DNA from: Clostridia bacterium
Lineage (GTDB): Bacteria; Bacillota; Clostridia; Oscillospirales; CAG-272
NCBI GenBank assembly: GCA_017958705.1
Contig: JAGDCE010000272.1
Span: 1 to 7,564 of the forward strand
Direction of reading: 5' to 3'
Length of the DNA: 7,564 nucleotides
A model generated the notes under the pieces. That model ran no database searches. It was given only the letters and a program-made list of their open reading frames with translations, and was not told where the DNA came from. Below, piece by piece: positions 6,313 through 7,564 of this stretch. The translations under genes and the position numbers were made by a program. Numbering within the stretch: position 1 is the first letter of the stretch; each line of letters starts with the position of its first letter.

Positions 6313-7564
6313 ATGTATCAGGTAGTAAAACGTGACGGGAAAGTAGTTGATTTCAACATCAGAAAGATCTCAGACGCGATCAGAAAAGCGTTCGATGCGC
6401 AGAACAGGCAGTATAACGACGATATAATCGATATGCTCGCCCTCAAGGTCACGTCGGATTACGAGCCTAAGATTAAAGACGGCAAGATAGGCGTTGAGGA
6501 GATCCAGGACAGCGTTGAGAAAATACTTATAGACGCGGGATATGCGGACGTCGCGAAGTGCTACATCCTTTACAGAAAAAACCGCGAGAAGATCCGCAAC
6601 ATGAAGTCCACGATACTGGACTATAAGGAAATAGTAAACAGTTACGTGAAGAACCTTGACTGGAGAGTCAAAGAGAACTCTACCGTCAAGTACTCCGTCG
6701 GCGGTCTGATATTAAGCAACTCCGGCGCGATAACCGCCAATTACTGGCTGTCAGAGATCTACGATCAGGAGATCGCGGACGCTCACAGAAACGCCGACAT
6801 ACATCTGCACGACCTGTCGATGCTCACCGGCTACTGCGCCGGCTGGTCGCTTAAGCAGCTCATAAAGGAAGGTCTCGGCGGCATCCCCGGAAAGATCACG
6901 TCCTCTCCGGCAAGCCACCTCGCCACGCTGTGCAACCAGATGGTCAACTTCCTCGGCATCATGCAGAACGAGTGGGCGGGCGCTCAGGCGTTCTCGTCGT
7001 TCGATACGTATCTCGCACCGTTCGTCAAAGCCGACAACCTCTCGTACAGAGACGTCAAGAAGTGTATCGAATCCTTCGTGTTCGGCGTCAATACGCCTTC
7101 GAGATGGGGCACCCAGTCTCCGTTCTCCAACATAACGCTCGACTGGACGGTCCCGAACGACCTCGCCGAGCTTCCCGCTATCGTCGGCGGCAAGGAGATG
7201 GATTTCAAATACAAGGACTGCAAGCCGGAAATGGATATGATCAACCGCGCGTTCATCGAGATCATGATCGAGGGCGACGCCAACGGCAGATGCTTCCAGT
7301 ATCCCATCCCCACTTATTCGATCACCAAAGATTTCGACTGGTCCGAGACCGAAAACAACAAGCTCCTGTTCGCGATGACGTCCAAATACGGCACGCCTTA
7401 CTTCTCAAACTATATCAACAGCGATATGGAGCCGTCGGACATCCGCAGCATGTGCTGCCGTCTGCGCCTCGATCTTCGCGAGCTCCGCAAAAAGACCGGC
7501 GGTTTCTTCGGATCCGGCGAGAGCACCGGTTCCGTCGGCGTCGTCACGATCAATATGCCGAGGA
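6313..7564 (+). CDS. nrdD: Anaerobic (class III) ribonucleoside-triphosphate reductase NrdD, N-terminal part (cut by window edge)
   Basis: NrdD makes deoxyribonucleoside triphosphates from ribonucleoside triphosphates without oxygen, using a glycyl radical installed by its activase. The 417 visible codons are open to the window edge. Residues 1 to about 93 form an ATP-cone (opening VVKRDGKVVDFNIRKISDAI), the allosteric ATP/dATP sensor. The catalytic domain then shows NSTVKYSVGGLILSNSG (122-138), ADIHLHDLSMLTGYCAGWSL (161-180), GDANGRCFQYPIPTYSIT (321-338), SMCCRLRLD (379-387) and FGSGESTGSVGVVTINMP (399-416). C175 and a cysteine of the C381-C382 pair probably correspond to the active-site cysteines C79 and C290 of phage T4 NrdD. 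The C-terminal zinc site and glycyl radical loop lie beyond the window. The ATG follows GAGAGG with a 6-nt spacer. Paired NrdR boxes and a strong promoter precede it. Confidence 0.97.
   Translation, partial: MYQVVKRDGKVVDFNIRKISDAIRKAFDAQNRQYNDDIIDMLALKVTSDYEPKIKDGKIGVEEIQDSVEKILIDAGYADVAKCYILYRKNREKIRNMKSTILDYKEIVNSYVKNLDWRVKENSTVKYSVGGLILSNSGAITANYWLSEIYDQEIADAHRNADIHLHDLSMLTGYCAGWSLKQLIKEGLGGIPGKITSSPASHLATLCNQMVNFLGIMQNEWAGAQAFSSFDTYLAPFVKADNLSYRDVKKCIESFVFGVNTPSRWGTQSPFSNITLDWTVPNDLAELPAIVGGKEMDFKYKDCKPEMDMINRAFIEIMIEGDANGRCFQYPIPTYSITKDFDWSETENNKLLFAMTSKYGTPYFSNYINSDMEPSDIRSMCCRLRLDLRELRKKTGGFFGSGESTGSVGVVTINMPR

Noticed and set aside
6984..7313. A 109-codon minus-strand open frame
   Set aside because: It is antisense to nrdD, whose frame is open throughout and carries family motifs.
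1..7564. Mobile element, CRISPR array, defence system or tRNA/rRNA genes
   Set aside because: The coding sequence is fully accounted for by housekeeping genes, and no terminal inverted repeats, regularly spaced repeats or RNA gene structures were seen.

Overview
The window is ordinary bacterial chromosome from what looks like an anaerobic member of the Bacillota, most likely a Clostridia-type organism. The evidence is the gene order gdpP-rplI-dnaB, which is typical of Bacillota; the tilS-hpt pair; strong purine-rich Shine-Dalgarno sites; sigma-A type promoters in AT-rich gaps; and an oxygen-sensitive class III ribonucleotide reductase. Coding DNA is of moderate GC content and the gaps are AT-rich. 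The genus cannot be told from this sequence alone.

Layout: positions 1-5296 hold one tightly packed minus-strand operon, read from right to left: gdpP (c-di-AMP phosphodiesterase), rplI (ribosomal protein L9), dnaB (replicative helicase), tilS (tRNA-Ile lysidine synthetase) and the first 13 codons of a probable hpt (hypoxanthine phosphoribosyltransferase), which is cut by the window edge. Gaps are 30 bp and 9 bp, followed by overlaps of 17 bp and 14 bp, so translational coupling is likely. A single strong promoter (TTGACA-N17-TATTAT) lies upstream of gdpP.

Positions 5297-5466 are a divergent control region with back-to-back promoters. To its right, on the plus strand, are nrdG (radical SAM activase) and nrdD (anaerobic ribonucleoside-triphosphate reductase, cut at the right edge after 417 codons). 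The 162-bp gap between them holds two NrdR-box-like palindromes 31 bp centre to centre, then a consensus promoter, then a weaker copy of the same promoter elements exactly 62 bp downstream.

Together the genes cover nucleotide supply (nrdD, nrdG, hpt), replication (dnaB), translation (rplI, tilS) and second-messenger turnover (gdpP). I see no mobile element, CRISPR array, tRNA, rRNA, defence system or other novel system. No stretch longer than about 170 bp lacks a gene. The most interesting feature is the nrdD control region.
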